Source: Sphingomonas echinoides ATCC 14820
Lineage (GTDB): Bacteria > Pseudomonadota > Alphaproteobacteria > Sphingomonadales > Sphingomonadaceae
Length of the DNA: 64,000 nt
Assembly: GCF_000241465.1 (NCBI RefSeq)
Contig: NZ_JH584235.1
Location: 2,438,527 to 2,502,526 of the forward strand
Direction of reading: 5' to 3'
This document shows positions 49,623 to 58,459 of this stretch, one piece after another. The notes below the pieces were generated by a model. The model saw nothing but the letters and a program-made list of their open reading frames with translations. It made no database searches and was not told the origin of the DNA. The translations under genes were made by a program, and so were the position numbers. Within the stretch, counting starts at the first letter, position 1. The number at the start of each line of letters is the position of its first letter.

Positions 49623-49690
49623 CGCGGTTGCAGGATCGGCGCTATGGGCCTGCCACAAGACCCCGCCGTCACGCGGGCATGAGGATCGTA

Positions 49691-50158
49691 ATGACCGACC
49701 TGCACGATATTCTGGTGCCCGACGCGGTGCTTGAGCGCGTGAGCGTGGGAACCCGCAAGGCGTTGTTCCATCAACTCGCGGCGGCGGCGGCGGCCGTCTA
49801 CGGCCTGGATGCCGGGGTCGTGCAAGACGCGGTGGCGACGCGCGAAAAACTGGGATCGACGGCGTTTGGCGGTGGTGTGGCGATCCCGCATGGCAAGGTG
49901 CCGGGTTTGACGCAGGTGCGCGGGGTGTTTGCCCGCTTGGCGCATCCGCTCGACTTTGACGCGGTTGATGATCTTCCGGTCGACGTCGTGTTCATGCTGG
50001 TATCGCCGCCCGATGCGGGCGCGACTCATCTCAAGGCGTTGGCACGCGTGTCGCGCGCGTTGCGTGATCAGTTGCTGGTCGAAAAGCTGCGCGGTGCGGG
50101 GTCGCGCGATGCGCTGGTCGCTCTGTTGACCGCAGAGCAGGTCCGTGACGCAGCCTGA
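49691..50158 (+). CDS. ptsN: PTS EIIA-Ntr-type regulatory protein
   Basis: A 155-residue phosphocarrier of the nitrogen PTS. It has TDLHDILVPDAVLERVSVGTRKALFHQL and the phospho-histidine block STAFGGGVAIPHGKVPG, followed by GVFARLAHPLDFDAVDDLPVD. GAGGA five bases before ATG 49691 fixes the start; an ATG at 49679 is the alternative. It sits downstream of hpf, as in many proteobacteria, and overlaps the next gene. Confidence 0.93.
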   Translation: MTDLHDILVPDAVLERVSVGTRKALFHQLAAAAAAVYGLDAGVVQDAVATREKLGSTAFGGGVAIPHGKVPGLTQVRGVFARLAHPLDFDAVDDLPVDVVFMLVSPPDAGATHLKALARVSRALRDQLLVEKLRGAGSRDALVALLTAEQVRDAA

Positions 50159-50618
50159 GAGCGCTCCCGGTCCATCCGGGCAAGCCGCGCATTTTCGGGC
50201 GTTGGAGGCGCTATATGCGGCGGCGCCGATCAACCGGTTGTTTGAATCGACTCTGGTCATCCCCGAGCCCGGCCTTGCCCGGATCCATTTCACGATCGAT
50301 CAGCGGTATTTTCACGCAGGCGGGGCCGCGCACGGGACGAGCTATTTCAAGATGCTCGACGATGCCGCTTTTTACGCGGCGAACAGCCTTTTGACCGATC
50401 GTTTTTTGCTCACCACCGCGTTCAATCTGCTGCTGACCAAACCCCTGCGCGAAGGGCCGGTGACGGCCGAGGGGCGCTGGATATCCGGGCAACGCCGGGT
50501 GTTCGTCGCCGAAGCGCGGTTGATCGACGCTGAGGGCGAGGAAGCGGCGCGCGGCACCGGAACGTTCATGCGATCGCGCATCGCCTTGGCAGGGTTGCCC
50601 GGCTACCGCACCGAATGA
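50145..50618 (+). CDS. PaaI-family thioesterase (hotdog fold)
   Basis: A 157-residue hotdog-fold protein. The block FHAGGAAHGTSYFKMLDDAAFYAANS matches the catalytic helix of acyl-CoA thioesterases with the usual HGG...D pattern, followed by TTAFNLLLTKPLREGPVTAEGRW. The GTG at 50145 overlaps ptsN by 14 bp. Substrate unknown; coupling with ptsN and DUF1491 implies one transcript. Confidence 0.88.
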   Translation: MTQPESAPGPSGQAAHFRALEALYAAAPINRLFESTLVIPEPGLARIHFTIDQRYFHAGGAAHGTSYFKMLDDAAFYAANSLLTDRFLLTTAFNLLLTKPLREGPVTAEGRWISGQRRVFVAEARLIDAEGEEAARGTGTFMRSRIALAGLPGYRTE

Positions 50619-50956
50619 TGGGCACGCTGCCTTCCGGTATCCTGGTATCGGCCTTGTTGAAGCGCGTGAACGATTCCGGCGGGATGGGGATGGTGCGTGC
50701 CCGCGGCGATGCGCAATCTGGAGCTATCCTATTGTTATTAAATGAAAATAATGGAACTTCCAAAGTGATGGAGCGCGCGCTTGATCTGCTCGGCAAGGTG
50801 ATTTTGGTCGAGACCGGGCCAGCCGATCCCACCGATGCGATAGCGCGCGAGGCGTATTGGCGCAGGCGCCGCGACCGCGACCCGGATTTGTGGGTGGTTG
50901 AACTGGACATCCCGTCGGCGGAACGATTCGCCGCAGAAACGATCGCCTCCGGTTGA
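50615..50956 (+). CDS. DUF1491 family protein
   Basis: A 113-residue protein of DUF1491. It has LPSGILVSALLKRVNDSGGMGMVRARGDAQSGAI and a C-terminal YWRRRRDRDPDLWVVELD, the conserved end of the family. Residues 39-46 (LLLLNENN) are encoded by a strikingly AT-rich run (50729-50752) with two TTA codons. It overlaps the thioesterase gene by 4 bp. Function unknown. Confidence 0.88.
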   Translation: MMGTLPSGILVSALLKRVNDSGGMGMVRARGDAQSGAILLLLNENNGTSKVMERALDLLGKVILVETGPADPTDAIAREAYWRRRRDRDPDLWVVELDIPSAERFAAETIASG

Positions 50957-51111
50957 CCATATTCGATATCCCCCTAGAAGTCGGGGTATTAGCCACGTGC
51001 GTTGTGCCGTGTCGGGTGCGATCCGACCAGGTTACGCAGTCGGGGGGCTGTCCGGCGGGGTGACAATCGGGTCGACCCTGTCCGCGCACCAACCGCATTT
51101 TTGTAGTGTTC

Positions 51112-51756
51112 ATGTCGTTTTCGAATCGCGTCGCAAGCCTCGCGGCGTTCTCTTTGGCCATAACCGCTCTCATCGGTCTCGGCACTCCGGGCTTCGCTCA
51201 AGACCTTGGTCGTGTCATCAACGCCCAGTCTCAGCCTTCCGTTCCACAGCCCGTTTTGAATCCAGCCGTCGCGACGACGGTAACGAATGCGCCTTCGCTT
51301 CCCGACGCCAAGGCCGATGACGAGCAAGACGATGACAGCGTGGCCTATGGCACGCTGGACGCTGCGGTCGCCGCCCAGGCCATTCCCGACACGATCGATG
51401 AAGAATTGCAGTGCATGGCCGGCGCGATTTATTTCGAAGCCAAAGGCGAGCCGCTCAGTGGCCAGCTTGCCGTCGCCGAAGTCATTCTCAACCGCTCCAA
51501 GTCGGGTCGCTTCCCCAAGACGGTGTGTTCGGTTGTGAAGCAGCCCGGTCAATTTTCGTTCGTACGCGGTGGTCGGGTTCCAACCGTCTCGCAGAACAAG
51601 CAATATCGCACCGCGCTTGCGGTCGCTCGCGTCGCCCTCGCCGATGTCTGGGACAGCCCGGCGTCGGGCGCGATGTATTTCCATGCGCGCGGTGTCGCCG
51701 CAGGCTGGCATCGCGAACAGGTTGCCGCGATCGGGAACCACGTCTTTTTCCGGTGA
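51112..51756 (+). CDS. cell-wall hydrolase (SleB/hydrolase_2-like)
   Basis: A secreted 214-residue protein with signal peptide SFSNRVASLAAFSLAITALIG ending GFAQ, a low-complexity linker rich in Pro and Asp, and a C-terminal SleB/CwlJ-type domain (about 100-214). The domain begins LQCMAGAIYFEAKGEPLSGQLAVAEVILNR, with the catalytic Glu in YFEAKGE. It probably cleaves peptidoglycan. ATG 51112 is chosen; GTG 51106 is possible. No strong Shine-Dalgarno is visible. Confidence 0.85.
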   Translation: MSFSNRVASLAAFSLAITALIGLGTPGFAQDLGRVINAQSQPSVPQPVLNPAVATTVTNAPSLPDAKADDEQDDDSVAYGTLDAAVAAQAIPDTIDEELQCMAGAIYFEAKGEPLSGQLAVAEVILNRSKSGRFPKTVCSVVKQPGQFSFVRGGRVPTVSQNKQYRTALAVARVALADVWDSPASGAMYFHARGVAAGWHREQVAAIGNHVFFR

Positions 51757-51805
51757 ACCAGCACGTCCTGTTTGACGTGTTCGCCTAATGTTCTAAAGTC
51801 GGGGG

Positions 51806-52312
51806 ATGCTATCGTCGTCCCCCGACTCCGCGCTTCCGGTATCAAGCCCGCTGGATATGCCGTTCTGCGCCGCCCACGTCGTGCGCGGTACGGTGCGCAT
51901 GCTGTTGCGCCACGATCTGGTCGCGTTGGCCGAAGTCCCGCTCGACGGCAATCGCCGCGCCGATTTGATGGCGATCGATGCGCGCGGTCAAATCGTGATC
52001 GTGGAGGTGAAGGTGTCCCGCGCGGATCTGCTCGGCGACGCCAAATGGACCGACTATCTTGATTGCTGCGATCGCTTTTATTGGGCGGTTCCGCACGGAT
52101 TCGATGCTACCCCGCTCCACGGAATGGCCTTTTTGCCCGAACGCACCGGGATCATCGTGGCGGATCGCTATGATGCGGCGATCGTGCGCGAAGCGCATAG
52201 CGTGCCATTGTCCGCTGCCACGCGGAAACGGGCGACGCTCGCCTTTGGGCGGCGCGCCGGGCGCCGCTTGATCGGGTTGATCGACCCGGAGGCCGATGTC
52301 GGTTTGGGGTGA
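51806..52312 (+). CDS. mmcB: MmcB-family DNA repair protein
   Basis: A 168-residue protein similar to MmcB (DUF1052), a PD-(D/E)XK-like factor of the alphaproteobacterial SOS mutagenesis response. It has EVPLDGNRRADLMAIDARGQIVIVEVKVS, with the D..EVK nuclease-like core, and WTDYLDCCDRFYWAVPHGFD. The gene could also begin at ATG 51857. Its ImuB/DnaE2 partners are not in the window. It converges with the ankyrin gene. Confidence 0.88.
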   Translation: MLSSSPDSALPVSSPLDMPFCAAHVVRGTVRMLLRHDLVALAEVPLDGNRRADLMAIDARGQIVIVEVKVSRADLLGDAKWTDYLDCCDRFYWAVPHGFDATPLHGMAFLPERTGIIVADRYDAAIVREAHSVPLSAATRKRATLAFGRRAGRRLIGLIDPEADVGLG

Positions 52313-52316
52313 AGCG

Positions 52317-52934
52317 TTACAGCTTGGGCCCGGAGACGCCGCGGCGTTCCTTTTTGGGCGTGGCGTCGATCATCGTTGTAATTGCCGATCCGCGCTTATC
52401 CTGATGCGCATAGTCGCGCGCCGAAAATCCCTGCAGCCGATCGGTCTGGTCGGGATCGGCCCCTAGATCGAGAAGCGCGCGCACCATCGTTGCGTCGCGC
52501 CGCTGCACCGCGACGATCAGCGCCGTCTCGCCGCTGGCGTTGGCGAGGTTGATGTTGCCGCCACTCTTTGCGAGCACCTGAATCATTTCCAGCCGCCCGA
52601 GGCGCGCCGCCAGCAGGATGCCGGATTCCCCGCGACGATCTTTCAGATTGGCATCGGCCCCTTTTGACAGGAGATAATTCAAATACGGCATGTCGCCGCG
52701 CCGCACGACGATGTGGATCGCGCCTTCCCCCGAATCCACATCGCGGGTGTTGACCACTGTCGCCCCGGGCTTGTCGAGAAAGCCGATGACCTCGTCATTC
52801 TTCCCATCCTTGATCGCCTGCAGAAATTTATAGCCGGGCGACTGGCCGAGCTGCGCGGCCGCAGGACCGGCGGTGATGGCGAGGGGGGCGGTGGCGAGCA
52901 ACGCAAGGGCGATGGAGGCGGTGCGGAGGGTCAT
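52317..52934 (-). CDS. exported ankyrin-repeat protein
   Basis: A 205-residue protein with a signal peptide (SIALALLATAPLAITAGPAAAQ) and three to four ankyrin-like repeats (about 45-180: GEGAIHIVVRRGDMPYLNYLL, GESGILLAARLGRLEMIQVL, GETALIVAVQRRDATMVRALL). Tail KKERRGVSGPKL is basic. It likely binds a periplasmic partner. ATG 52934 is favoured because the signal peptide starts there; 52964 is an option. Confidence 0.85.
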   Translation of the reverse strand: MTLRTASIALALLATAPLAITAGPAAAQLGQSPGYKFLQAIKDGKNDEVIGFLDKPGATVVNTRDVDSGEGAIHIVVRRGDMPYLNYLLSKGADANLKDRRGESGILLAARLGRLEMIQVLAKSGGNINLANASGETALIVAVQRRDATMVRALLDLGADPDQTDRLQGFSARDYAHQDKRGSAITTMIDATPKKERRGVSGPKL

Positions 52935-53022
52935 CGAAAACGTCCTGGCATGGTCGAGAGACACGAGCGGTTTGGAGCAAAGCTTGCGCCCGATGACCTA
53001 ACAGATCATGGCTAGTCGCGCT

Positions 53023-53616
53023 ATGAACCAGATCGCCCGTGCGCTTTCCGCGCTGTTTCTTGCTGTTTTACCGGTCGCCTGTAGCGGGCCCGCCACACCG
53101 GCGCGTGCACCGCTGGACGGCGTTGCGCTCGGCGGTCCGTTCACACTGACCGACCAGGATGGCCGGGTGCGCACCGATCGCGATTTCGCCGGGCGCTATC
53201 GCATTATGTATTTTGGCTACACCTTTTGCCCCGATGTGTGTCCGACCGATATGCAGACGATTGGCGCGGGCTTGCGCGTGTTTGAGGGCAAGGACGCCAA
53301 GCGCGGGGCAAAGGTGGTACCGATCTTCGTCACCGTCGACCCCAAGCGGGATACCCCCGCCGTGTTGAAGGCATTTGTATCCGCCTTCCACCCGCGCATG
53401 GTTGGCCTGACGGGCAGTCCACAGGCGATCGCGGCGGTCGCCAAGGAATATGGCGCGTATTTCGAAGCGGAAAAGCCCAATGCCGAGGGCGGCTATCTGG
53501 TGGCGCACGCGCGGCTTGCCTATCTTATGGATCCGGCGGGTAAGCCCGTCGCCTTGCTGCCGCAGGACAAGACGCCGCAGGACGTCGCGACCGAACTCGA
53601 CCGATGGGTACGATGA
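53023..53616 (+). CDS. SCO/SenC-family protein, copper chaperone for cytochrome oxidase
   Basis: A 197-residue lipoprotein-like thioredoxin-fold protein. It has a lipobox LPVACSGP, then GGPFTLTDQDGRVRTDRDFAGRY, the copper-binding CPDVCP in YFGYTFCPDVCPTDMQTIG and the third ligand His near AHARLAYLMDPAG. It would deliver copper to CuA of cytochrome c oxidase. ATG 53023 gives a clean signal; ATG 53008 adds five residues. Confidence 0.92.
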   Translation: MNQIARALSALFLAVLPVACSGPATPARAPLDGVALGGPFTLTDQDGRVRTDRDFAGRYRIMYFGYTFCPDVCPTDMQTIGAGLRVFEGKDAKRGAKVVPIFVTVDPKRDTPAVLKAFVSAFHPRMVGLTGSPQAIAAVAKEYGAYFEAEKPNAEGGYLVAHARLAYLMDPAGKPVALLPQDKTPQDVATELDRWVR

Positions 53617-53625
53617 GCCACGCCA

Positions 53626-54057
53626 ATGACTAGCCGTTTCTGGGAAGAGCCGATCGACACGCTCGATCGCGGGCAGTGGGAGGCGCTGTGTGATGGGTGC
53701 GGCAAATGCTGCGTCCACAAGCTGGAAGATGAGGAAACCGGCGAGCTGTTGCCGACCAACGTCTCGTGTCGGCTGCTCGATCGCGAAACGGCCTTATGTT
53801 CCAATTACAAGCATCGCCATGCCTATGTCAGCGAGTGCGTGCGGCTCAGCCGATCGAATGTGCGAACGATCGACTGGCTGCCCGCGACGTGCGCGTACCG
53901 GCTGCGCGCGGCGGATGAACCGCTTTATGACTGGCATTACCTGGTCTGTGGGGATCGCGAGGCGGTGCACCGCGCCGGGCAGTCGGTGCGCGGCTGGACG
54001 GTGTCGGAGGACGATGCCGGCGAGCTGGAATTCCATCTGGTCGATCGCGAATTGTGA
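53626..54057 (+). CDS. YcgN-family cysteine-cluster protein
   Basis: A 143-residue UPF0260/YcgN protein. It has WEALCDGCGKCCVHKLEDEETGE and the later NVSCRLLD, ALCSNY, ATCAYR and LVCGDRE cysteines, eight or so in all, typical of a metal or Fe-S binding cluster. It follows SCO after 9 bp and overlaps the metallopeptidase gene by 4 bp. Function unknown. Confidence 0.92.
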   Translation: MTSRFWEEPIDTLDRGQWEALCDGCGKCCVHKLEDEETGELLPTNVSCRLLDRETALCSNYKHRHAYVSECVRLSRSNVRTIDWLPATCAYRLRAADEPLYDWHYLVCGDREAVHRAGQSVRGWTVSEDDAGELEFHLVDREL

Positions 54058-54728
54058 GCGCACCGCTCGAGGTCGTGCGCAACGCGCGGGCGCGGCGGGC
54101 ACGGCTATCGGTGGATTCGGCAACGGGCCGTGTACGGCTGGTCCTACCGCCGCGGGCACCGCTGAAGCCCGCTTTGGCCTGGGCGGAAGGGAAAGCGGCG
54201 TGGATTGCGGCGCAGCGTGCGCGCTTGCCGCAGGCGCTCCCCTTCGAACCCGGCGCGCGCATTCCCTTCGGAGACGGCCAGTTGACGATCCTGTGGGATG
54301 AAGCCGCGCCGCGCCGAGTCGAGCGCGACGGTAGCATCCTGCGCTGCGGGGGCACGCGCGATGGCCTGTCACGACGCGTGGGTTTGTGGTTGAAGCGCGA
54401 GGCGCTGCGCGTGTTGAGCGACGAAACGGCGGAATTCGCCGCGCGCGCCGGGGTCAGCGTGACCAAGGTCGCGATTGGCGACCCCAAGACGCGCTGGGGC
54501 AGTTGCGCGTCGAGCGGCACGATCCGCTACAGCTGGCGGTTGATCCTGATGCCCGATTTCGTGCGCCGCTCCACCGTCGCGCATGAAGTCGCGCACCGCT
54601 TGCACATGAACCACAGCGCGCATTTCTACCGTGTGCTGGCGCTGCTCGACGAACGCGATCCCGACGACTCGCGCCGCTGGCTGCGCGGGAACGGTGCCGC
54701 GATTCACTGGGTCGGGCGCGAATCCTGA
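54054..54728 (+). CDS. M48/YgjP-type zinc metallopeptidase-like protein
   Basis: A 224-residue WLM/DUF45 protein. The zinc site is STVAHEVAHRLHMNHSAHFYRVL with HEVAH and a downstream His, preceded by the family block GDPKTRWGSCASSGTIRYSWRL. Start GTG 54054 overlaps the YcgN-type gene stop. Substrate unknown. The 3' end overlaps the converging PBP1A gene by 25 bp. Confidence 0.92.
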   Translation: MSAPLEVVRNARARRARLSVDSATGRVRLVLPPRAPLKPALAWAEGKAAWIAAQRARLPQALPFEPGARIPFGDGQLTILWDEAAPRRVERDGSILRCGGTRDGLSRRVGLWLKREALRVLSDETAEFAARAGVSVTKVAIGDPKTRWGSCASSGTIRYSWRLILMPDFVRRSTVAHEVAHRLHMNHSAHFYRVLALLDERDPDDSRRWLRGNGAAIHWVGRES

Positions 54729-56845
54729 CGGTCAGCGGGCGCGCGCGTCGGGCTCGGGGCCGGGCGCGGGCCGTCGCGACCTAGAACACGATCAAGCCAG
54801 GCTTGGTCGAGCTTGTCGCCATCGCCCTTCTTCTTTTCCACCGGCGGCGTGTCGGATTGCGGCGGCGGGCGCGTTTCGATCGGGTTGCCATCGGCATCGA
54901 CGCGCTGACCCTGCTGGGCGGGCGGAGCCTGACCGGGATCGACCGGATTGCCATCGGCATCGACGAACAAGCCATTATCGGCTTCGCCGAAATAGGATTC
55001 CTGGTCGGGCTCGAGCTCGAATTCGGGGAGCGTCACTTTGGTGTCGAACTGCTCGACCGGGCGGTTGGCGACCGCCACCTTCATGAAGGCGGCAAAGGCG
55101 CGCGCGGGGGCGGTGCCGCCGTGCAGACCGGCGATCGGCTTGGCATCGTCGCGGCCCATCCATACGCCCGTGGTGAGGCCGCTGGAGAAGCCCAGGAACC
55201 AGCCATCCTTGTTGGATGTGGTGGTGCCGGTCTTGCCTGCAACCGGACGGCCGATCTGCGCCGCTTTGCCGGTGCCGGTGTTGACGGTGGTCTGCAACAG
55301 ATCGGTCATTTCCGCGGCGACATAGGGAGCCACCAGCACATGGCTGGTGTCGACCGACTGGGCGTAGATCGTCTCGCCCGACGCGGTCACCTTGGTGATC
55401 CCGTACGGGGTCACCGCCACGCCCTTATTCCCGACACTGGCAAAGGCGCGCGTCATGTCGATCACGCGCACTTCGGAAGAGCCCAGCACCATGGAAGGGT
55501 GGGTGTTGACCTTGGTGGTAATGCCAAAGCGACGCGCCATATCGGCAATGGTGCTGAAGCCGATTTCCTGCCCGAGCTTGGCGGCGACGGTGTTGACCGA
55601 ATAGGCGAAGGCGGTGCGGAGCGACATCGCCCCACTATTGTGCCGCGAATCGTTGCGCGGGCTCCAGCCGTCGATCGTCACAGGCTCGTCGACCACCTGG
55701 TCCTCGGGCTTATGCCCGGCCTCGAGCGCGGCGAGATAGACGAACAGCTTGAACGCCGAACCCGGCTGGCGCTGCGCCTGCGTCGCGCGGTTATAGTTGG
55801 AGGTGACATAGTCGGTGCCGCCGACCATGGCGCGGACGGCACCATCGCGGTCCATCGCCACCAGCGCGCCTTGCGCGCCCTTGGGGGCATTTTCGCGGAT
55901 CGCGGCATCGGCGGCGCGCTGCATAGTGAGGTCGAGCGTCGTCCACACTTCCAGCGGGCGCTGCGTCTCGTCGATCAGAAGTTCCAGTTGCGGCAACGCC
56001 CAATCGGTGAAGTAGCGCACGCTGTTCTGCCGCGCCTCTGGCACGAACGCGATCTGGCTAACCTGCGCGTCGGCGGCTTGGGCCGCAGTGATCGCTCCCG
56101 TTTGCTGCATCAGCTTGAGCACGACGCCGGCGCGGCCGCGCGCGGCATCAATGTCGGCGGTCGGCGAGTAATTGGACGGGGCCTTGACCAGCCCGGCGAT
56201 CACCGCCGCTTCGGTCAGGCTCAGATGGTCGGCACCGTGCCCGAAGAATTTGCGCGAAGCGGCGTCGATGCCGTACGCACCGCCACCGAAATAGACCTTG
56301 TTGAGATACAGTTCGAGCACCTGATCCTTGCTGAACTTGCGCTCCAGCGCGAGCGCGAGAATGCCCTCGCGGACCTTTCGACCGAATTTCTTGCTGGAAT
56401 TGAGGAAGATATTGCGCGCGAGCTGCTGCGTGATGGTCGACCCACCCTGCATCCAGCGCCCCCGTTCGATCCGGACCTGGACCGAGCGCACCATCCCGAT
56501 CGGATCGACCCCCGGGTGCGAACGGAAGCGGCGGTCCTCTACCGACACCATCGCGTCGCGCATCACGGCAGGGATGCGGTCATAGGGCAGCCACTCGCCA
56601 TAGCTCGGGCCCATCGACACGATCACCGTGCCGTCGGCGGCGTGGACGCGAATCATCTGGCCATTGGGGGACGATTTCAGCTCGTCGAAGCTCGGCAGCT
56701 GCCCCTCGGACACATAGACCGTCACGATCAGCGCGATGAGGGCGAGCAACGCCAGACCGCCGCCAAGTTGGGCAAGCAGGACCAGACGCCGACGCCACAG
56801 AGGCGCGCGCTTGAGGCGGGGGGCGGGGGAGGAAGAGCGGGCCAT
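54704..56845 (-). CDS. PBP1A-family bifunctional peptidoglycan synthase
   Basis: A class A penicillin-binding protein of 713 residues. It has one N-terminal membrane helix (about 20-46) and the GT51 domain with SVEDRRFRSHPGVDPIG, QGGSTITQQLARNIFLNSS and ALERKFSKDQVLELYLNKVYFGGG. The transpeptidase has SAFK, SVNTVAA and KTGTT. It polymerises and cross-links glycan outside the inner membrane. The acidic, Pro-rich tail has two VDADGNP repeats. Its end overlaps the metallopeptidase gene. Confidence 0.95.
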   Translation of the reverse strand: MARSSSPAPRLKRAPLWRRRLVLLAQLGGGLALLALIALIVTVYVSEGQLPSFDELKSSPNGQMIRVHAADGTVIVSMGPSYGEWLPYDRIPAVMRDAMVSVEDRRFRSHPGVDPIGMVRSVQVRIERGRWMQGGSTITQQLARNIFLNSSKKFGRKVREGILALALERKFSKDQVLELYLNKVYFGGGAYGIDAASRKFFGHGADHLSLTEAAVIAGLVKAPSNYSPTADIDAARGRAGVVLKLMQQTGAITAAQAADAQVSQIAFVPEARQNSVRYFTDWALPQLELLIDETQRPLEVWTTLDLTMQRAADAAIRENAPKGAQGALVAMDRDGAVRAMVGGTDYVTSNYNRATQAQRQPGSAFKLFVYLAALEAGHKPEDQVVDEPVTIDGWSPRNDSRHNSGAMSLRTAFAYSVNTVAAKLGQEIGFSTIADMARRFGITTKVNTHPSMVLGSSEVRVIDMTRAFASVGNKGVAVTPYGITKVTASGETIYAQSVDTSHVLVAPYVAAEMTDLLQTTVNTGTGKAAQIGRPVAGKTGTTTSNKDGWFLGFSSGLTTGVWMGRDDAKPIAGLHGGTAPARAFAAFMKVAVANRPVEQFDTKVTLPEFELEPDQESYFGEADNGLFVDADGNPVDPGQAPPAQQGQRVDADGNPIETRPPPQSDTPPVEKKKGDGDKLDQAWLDRVLGRDGPRPAPSPTRAPADRQDSRPTQ

Positions 56846-56901
56846 TGAGTGCTGCAGCGTTAGGCTTCGCCGGTCATTCCGGCAAGCCGTCGCCGCTGCA
56901 A

Positions 56902-57324
56902 TCAGCCATGCGACTCATCGCTATCAGAACTCCCCCGGGCGCGAAAATCGAGGCTAAGCGAATTCATGCAATAGCGCAGTCCCGTCGGAGGCGGACCGTC
57001 CGGGAAAACATGGCCGAGATGCCCGTCGCAGCGCGCGCAGCGCGCTTCGGTTCGAGTCATGCCGTGCGTGCGATCGGTATGTTCGGTGACGTATTCGGGC
57101 GAGATCGGCTGGGTGAAGCTTGGCCAGCCCGACCCTGAATCATATTTGTCGGCCGAATCGAACAAGGGCTGCGCGCAGCCGCCGCAGCGATAGACGCCGT
57201 CGGCCTTGTTGTTGTTATAGCGCCCGGAAAAAGCGCGCTCGGTCCCGGCCTCGCGCAGGACGTGATACGCCTCCGGGCTCAGCTTTTTGCGCCATTCGGT
57301 TTCGGACAGGGTAAAATGTTCCAT
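56902..57324 (-). CDS. msrB: peptide-methionine (R)-S-oxide reductase
   Basis: Repairs methionine-R-sulfoxide in proteins. The 140-residue protein has TEWRKKLSPEAYHVLREAGTER, the zinc cysteines CGGC and CARC, FDSADKYDSGSGWPSF, GHLGHVFPDGPPPTGLRYCMN with the catalytic Cys. Start ATG 57324 fits the family; the frame extends to 57393 without support. It follows the FAD oxidoreductase gene by 4 bp on the same strand. Confidence 0.96.
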   Translation of the reverse strand: MEHFTLSETEWRKKLSPEAYHVLREAGTERAFSGRYNNNKADGVYRCGGCAQPLFDSADKYDSGSGWPSFTQPISPEYVTEHTDRTHGMTRTEARCARCDGHLGHVFPDGPPPTGLRYCMNSLSLDFRARGSSDSDESHG

Positions 57325-57328
57325 GGCG

Positions 57329-58459
57329 CTAATGATCCTGTGGCGCGGGGGCGCGGTCAAGTCGGGAATGCCCGATCCGCGTGAATGCGGCAATCGTATC
57401 GATGATACCAGGGAAGCGCCCGAGCATAGGCAGGAGCGCTGCCGTTAGCGCTGGCCATTCGGCTGCGTTGCGCACCGCTCCGGCCAGCCGGATCGGCCGG
57501 GCGATGGCGCTGGCGAAGCGCGTCTGGAAGCGTGGTGCGCCCTCCGGCCCGCCAGTGAGATAGGCATGCCCCGCCCGGATTCCGCTGGAGATGGCGATGC
57601 CCATGCCTTCGCCCGCCAGCGACGGGATGACCCCGGCCTGGTCGCCAAGCCGAAACAGACCGGTCACCCCCCGCGTCGCGCGCCAGCCATAGGGCACGTT
57701 GGCGATCGCATCGATCGGCAAGCTATCGCTGCGATAGGCGAGGCGCTCGCCCAACCGGGGATGGTCGCGCGCCAGCTGGTCAAGCAAGGCGGCGGGCGAG
57801 CCTGCTTCCAGCATCGCCGAGCGATGCACCGCCAGGCAGACATTGGCGCTGCCGTCTTCCTGCCGGACGATCCCGACATAGCCGCGATCGAACAGGTGCA
57901 GTTCGATCGCATCGCCGATCCGTCGATCGAGGCCGGACGTCGGTGCAAGGCGAATGCGGAGCCCCAGGACCGGGTCGCGCCCGCGCGCTTCGGCCGGGCG
58001 GGCGTTGCCGCGCACGTCGTGCTTGCCGCTGGCGAGGAACAGCGCATCGCCGGCCAGGTCGGTACCATCGTCAAGCCGCGCGGTGAGGCCCTCGAGCGCG
58101 CGCACCGTTACACCGCGCTCCACCGCCGCACCCGCGTCGATCGCACGCTGCAGCAGCACGGTATCAAGCAAGCGCCGCGAGACGCCGTGCGCCGCGCGGC
58201 GCAGCGGCGTTTCCACCACGGTGTCGCCCGCGATCAACCGCACCGTGGTGATCCGCGCCGGGCCGAGTGCGGCCGGGGCTACGCCGAGCGCTTGCAAGGA
58301 TTCCAGCGTGCGCCAGCTCAGAAAGCCGCCGCAAATCGCGTCGCCCGTCTCGCGGCTGCGCTCGACCAACAGATGCGGCGCGCGCGCGCGTGCCAGCACG
58401 ATCGCAGCGCTCGCCCCCGCAGGGCCGCCGCCGATGATCAGCGCAGGTGTTCGACGCAT
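57329..58459 (-). CDS. FAD-dependent oxidoreductase (geranylgeranyl-reductase-like) in PKS cluster
   Basis: A 376-residue flavoprotein. It starts PALIIGGGPAGASAAIVLARA and has the middle LFLASGKHDVRG and the FAD-binding GLFRLGDQAGVIPSLAGEGMGIA, placing it among geranylgeranyl reductase/monooxygenase flavoproteins. Cys in DAICGGFLSW is typical. ATG 58459 overlaps the methyltransferase stop by 22 bp. With the type III PKS and methyltransferase upstream it probably oxidises or reduces the polyketide. The exact reaction is inferred, not shown. Confidence 0.85.
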   Translation of the reverse strand: MRRTPALIIGGGPAGASAAIVLARARAPHLLVERSRETGDAICGGFLSWRTLESLQALGVAPAALGPARITTVRLIAGDTVVETPLRRAAHGVSRRLLDTVLLQRAIDAGAAVERGVTVRALEGLTARLDDGTDLAGDALFLASGKHDVRGNARPAEARGRDPVLGLRIRLAPTSGLDRRIGDAIELHLFDRGYVGIVRQEDGSANVCLAVHRSAMLEAGSPAALLDQLARDHPRLGERLAYRSDSLPIDAIANVPYGWRATRGVTGLFRLGDQAGVIPSLAGEGMGIAISSGIRAGHAYLTGGPEGAPRFQTRFASAIARPIRLAGAVRNAAEWPALTAALLPMLGRFPGIIDTIAAFTRIGHSRLDRAPAPQDH

